From NCBI GenBank assembly GCA_012295275.1, contig CM022673.1, positions 11,267,288 through 11,331,287 on the forward strand: a stretch of DNA of 64,000 nucleotides. Direction: 5' to 3'. The notes beneath the pieces are model-generated. The model did no database searches and was not told the DNA's origin. It saw only the letters and a program-made list of their open reading frames with translations. Positions 63,863 through 64,000 of this stretch are shown here, in pieces (the stretch's first letter is position 1; each line of letters opens with the position of its first letter). This DNA comes from Chrysomallon squamiferum. Its lineage: Eukaryota > Mollusca > Gastropoda > Neomphalida > Peltospiridae. Position numbers and translations under genes: made by a program.

Positions 63863-64000
63863 AAAAATGATAAAGACACTTGTTTTAAAAATTAATATTT
63901 CACTGTAGTATTAAAATACACAAATATAGCATAATTTGAAAATAAACCTAAAATAGTTTTCATTATTCCATTGCAAATATGGTGTAATTCATTATTTATT

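Noticed and set aside
63312-63908. 187- and 172-codon repetitive open frames on both strands
   Set aside because: They follow from a 45-bp repeat without stop codons; no start context or splice sites support a gene.

Overview
This is an AT-rich, intron-rich, microsatellite-dense stretch of an animal nuclear genome. The encoded proteins are clearly metazoan: a kinesin of the KIF27/KIF7 type, a SAP30-binding protein and the start of an RFX6-like transcription factor. Short introns in the kinesin (mostly 0.1-1.5 kb), very long (ATT)n, (CT)n and (TA)n arrays and many small tandem duplications suit an invertebrate, probably a lophotrochozoan such as a mollusc. The phylum is inference, since there is no rRNA or mitochondrial marker. 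There are no operons, CRISPR arrays or recognisable transposon proteins.

Layout. (1) 886-6295, minus strand: a complete SAP30BP (HCNGP) gene in 10 coding exons, about 300 residues. (2) 6318-8501: a divergent intergenic region, likely a shared promoter zone. (3) 8565-31328, plus strand: a complete KIF27/KIF7 kinesin in 36 coding exons. Its phases join without a break into about 1404 codons, from an N-terminal motor with P-loop, switch I and switch II through a long coiled coil to a basic tail. (4) 31329-36100: AT-rich downstream and 3' UTR sequence. (5) 37031-37747, minus strand: an unidentified 238-residue protein in one coding exon, with a splice acceptor just before its ATG. (6) 37.8-50.0 kb: a gene-poor, repeat-rich intergenic region with long (CT)n and (TA)n arrays and a nested minisatellite at 41.7-42.7 kb. 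(7) 50041-64000, plus strand: the first two coding exons of an RFX-family factor, best matching RFX6, that runs out of the window inside intron 2.

The most unusual feature is a recurring pattern in introns. Short tandem duplications (units about 50-150 bp) repeatedly include an exon-intron junction, leaving two to four decayed copies of a splice site plus some exon sequence beside the real one. This is clear at KIF27 exons 16, 22, 26 and 35, and weaker at exon 6 and at RFX exon 2. At exon 35 the junction also offers two in-frame acceptors. KIF27 (ciliary and Hedgehog-related) and RFX factors (some of which control ciliary genes) lie on the same strand about 20 kb apart, but nothing in the sequence shows that they are functionally linked.
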